From Trebonia sp963795335 (GTDB lineage: Bacteria; Actinomycetota; Actinomycetes; Streptosporangiales; Streptosporangiaceae), in assembly GCA_963795335.1 (NCBI GenBank), contig CAWCHI010000010.1, positions 1 through 64,000 of the forward strand: a stretch of 64,000 nt of DNA, written 5' to 3'. Below, piece after piece: positions 63,596 through 64,000 of the stretch. Below the pieces are notes generated by a model that did not search any database, was not told the origin of the DNA, and saw nothing but the letters and a program-made list of their open reading frames with translations. The stretch's first letter is position 1. Each line of letters begins with the position of its first letter. The position numbers were made by a program, and so were the translations under genes.

Positions 63596-64000
63596 CCCCG
63601 GAAGAGACCGCGCGCAGCGCGAACGACATCCTCGACGCGCTCGAAGGGGCCGTCGTCGGCCGGCGGCGCACCCTCGAGCTGGTGCTGATCGGCATCCTGG
63701 CGGGCGGTCACGTGCTCCTCGAAGACCTCCCGGGCCTCGGCAAGACGCTGATCGCCCGGTCGTTCGCGCAGGTGCTTGGGCTCGACTTCGCCCGCATCCA
63801 GTTCACCCCCGACTTGCTGCCGAGCGACGTGGTCGGCGCCCCGCTGTACGACCAGCGCAACGCCGAGATGGTGTTCCGTCCCGGCCCGGTCTTCACCCAG
63901 CTGCTGCTGGCCGACGAGATCAACCGGACGCCGCCTAAGACCCAGGCGGCCCTGCTCGAGGCCATGGGGGAGGGGCAGGTCAGCGTGGACGGCGAGTCCC
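63592..64000 (+). CDS. MoxR-family AAA+ ATPase, cut by window end
   Basis: 136 residues visible from GTG 63592. VGRRRTLELVLIGILAGGHVLLEDLPGLGKTL contains the Walker A region (LPGLGKT); the Walker B region is LLLADEINRTPPKTQAALLEAM, with the FTPDLLPSDVVG pore-proximal signature of MoxR proteins. These ATPases act as chaperones for partner VWA/DUF58 proteins encoded downstream, outside the window. Confidence 0.93.
   Translation, partial: MTPEETARSANDILDALEGAVVGRRRTLELVLIGILAGGHVLLEDLPGLGKTLIARSFAQVLGLDFARIQFTPDLLPSDVVGAPLYDQRNAEMVFRPGPVFTQLLLADEINRTPPKTQAALLEAMGEGQVSVDGES

Overview
The window is very GC-rich, uses many GTG starts and carries family after family typical of soil Actinomycetes: DUF1707, DUF6295, DUF4129/MoxR, an F420-type LLM oxidoreductase, a Tricorn-like protease, a GH16 enzyme with CBM13 and F5/8 C modules, and DesK-type two-component genes. 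A filamentous actinobacterium is the best guess; genus cannot be fixed from sequence alone. I saw no rRNA, tRNA, CRISPR array, prophage or typical biosynthetic gene cluster.

Layout. 1-3.8 kb: a truncated multi-pass membrane protein, a UPF0104/LPG-flippase-like protein, a GNAT acetyltransferase, a small EthD-like protein. 3.9-8.1 kb: a MarR regulator with a DHA2 drug exporter, and a secreted berberine-bridge-type FAD oxidase. 8.1-13.5 kb: two large secreted carbohydrate proteins (a beta-helix protein and a GH16 glucanase) sharing near-identical F5/8 C modules and possibly sharing operator sequences. 13.5-19.3 kb: aldo/keto reductase, a large serine recombinase, a decayed IS1634-family element flanked by 158-bp direct repeats, DUF6295 and dienelactone hydrolase. 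19.9-26.9 kb: a DnaN paralogue, two DUF1707 membrane proteins, a PCuAC-like lipoprotein, a DUF885 hydrolase, gamma-glutamyltransferase and a 60-aa protein. 27-30.7 kb: ABC exporter plus DesK/LuxR-type two-component system. 30.7-38.4 kb: Tricorn-like protease, esterase, tandem trypsin-like proteases, FMN reductase. 38.4-45.8 kb: nucleoside salvage, with cdd-deoA divergent from a BMP-type ABC nucleoside importer. 45.9-51.1 kb: membrane-anchored CbbX-like AAA protein, a YidC-like tail, a second DUF885 hydrolase, a Ser/Thr kinase. 51.1-54.4 kb: F420-type LLM protein, dihydropyrimidinase and nitrilase (cyclic-amide/pyrimidine catabolism). 54.7-61 kb: universal stress protein and slipin, divergent from a P-type ATPase across two DevR/DosR-like boxes, then flavin reductase and a K+ channel. 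61-64 kb: quinone-oxidoreductase-like enzyme and the start of a DUF4129/MoxR operon cut by the window end.

Two things stand out. First, the IS1634-type element keeps both flanking genes supplied with intact upstream DNA because its unusually long target duplication copied their shared promoter region. Second, at least nine otherwise conserved genes or remnants are broken by single-base frameshifts, usually in G/C runs. That is more than normal decay would give, so base-level errors in the assembly should be suspected before calling them pseudogenes.
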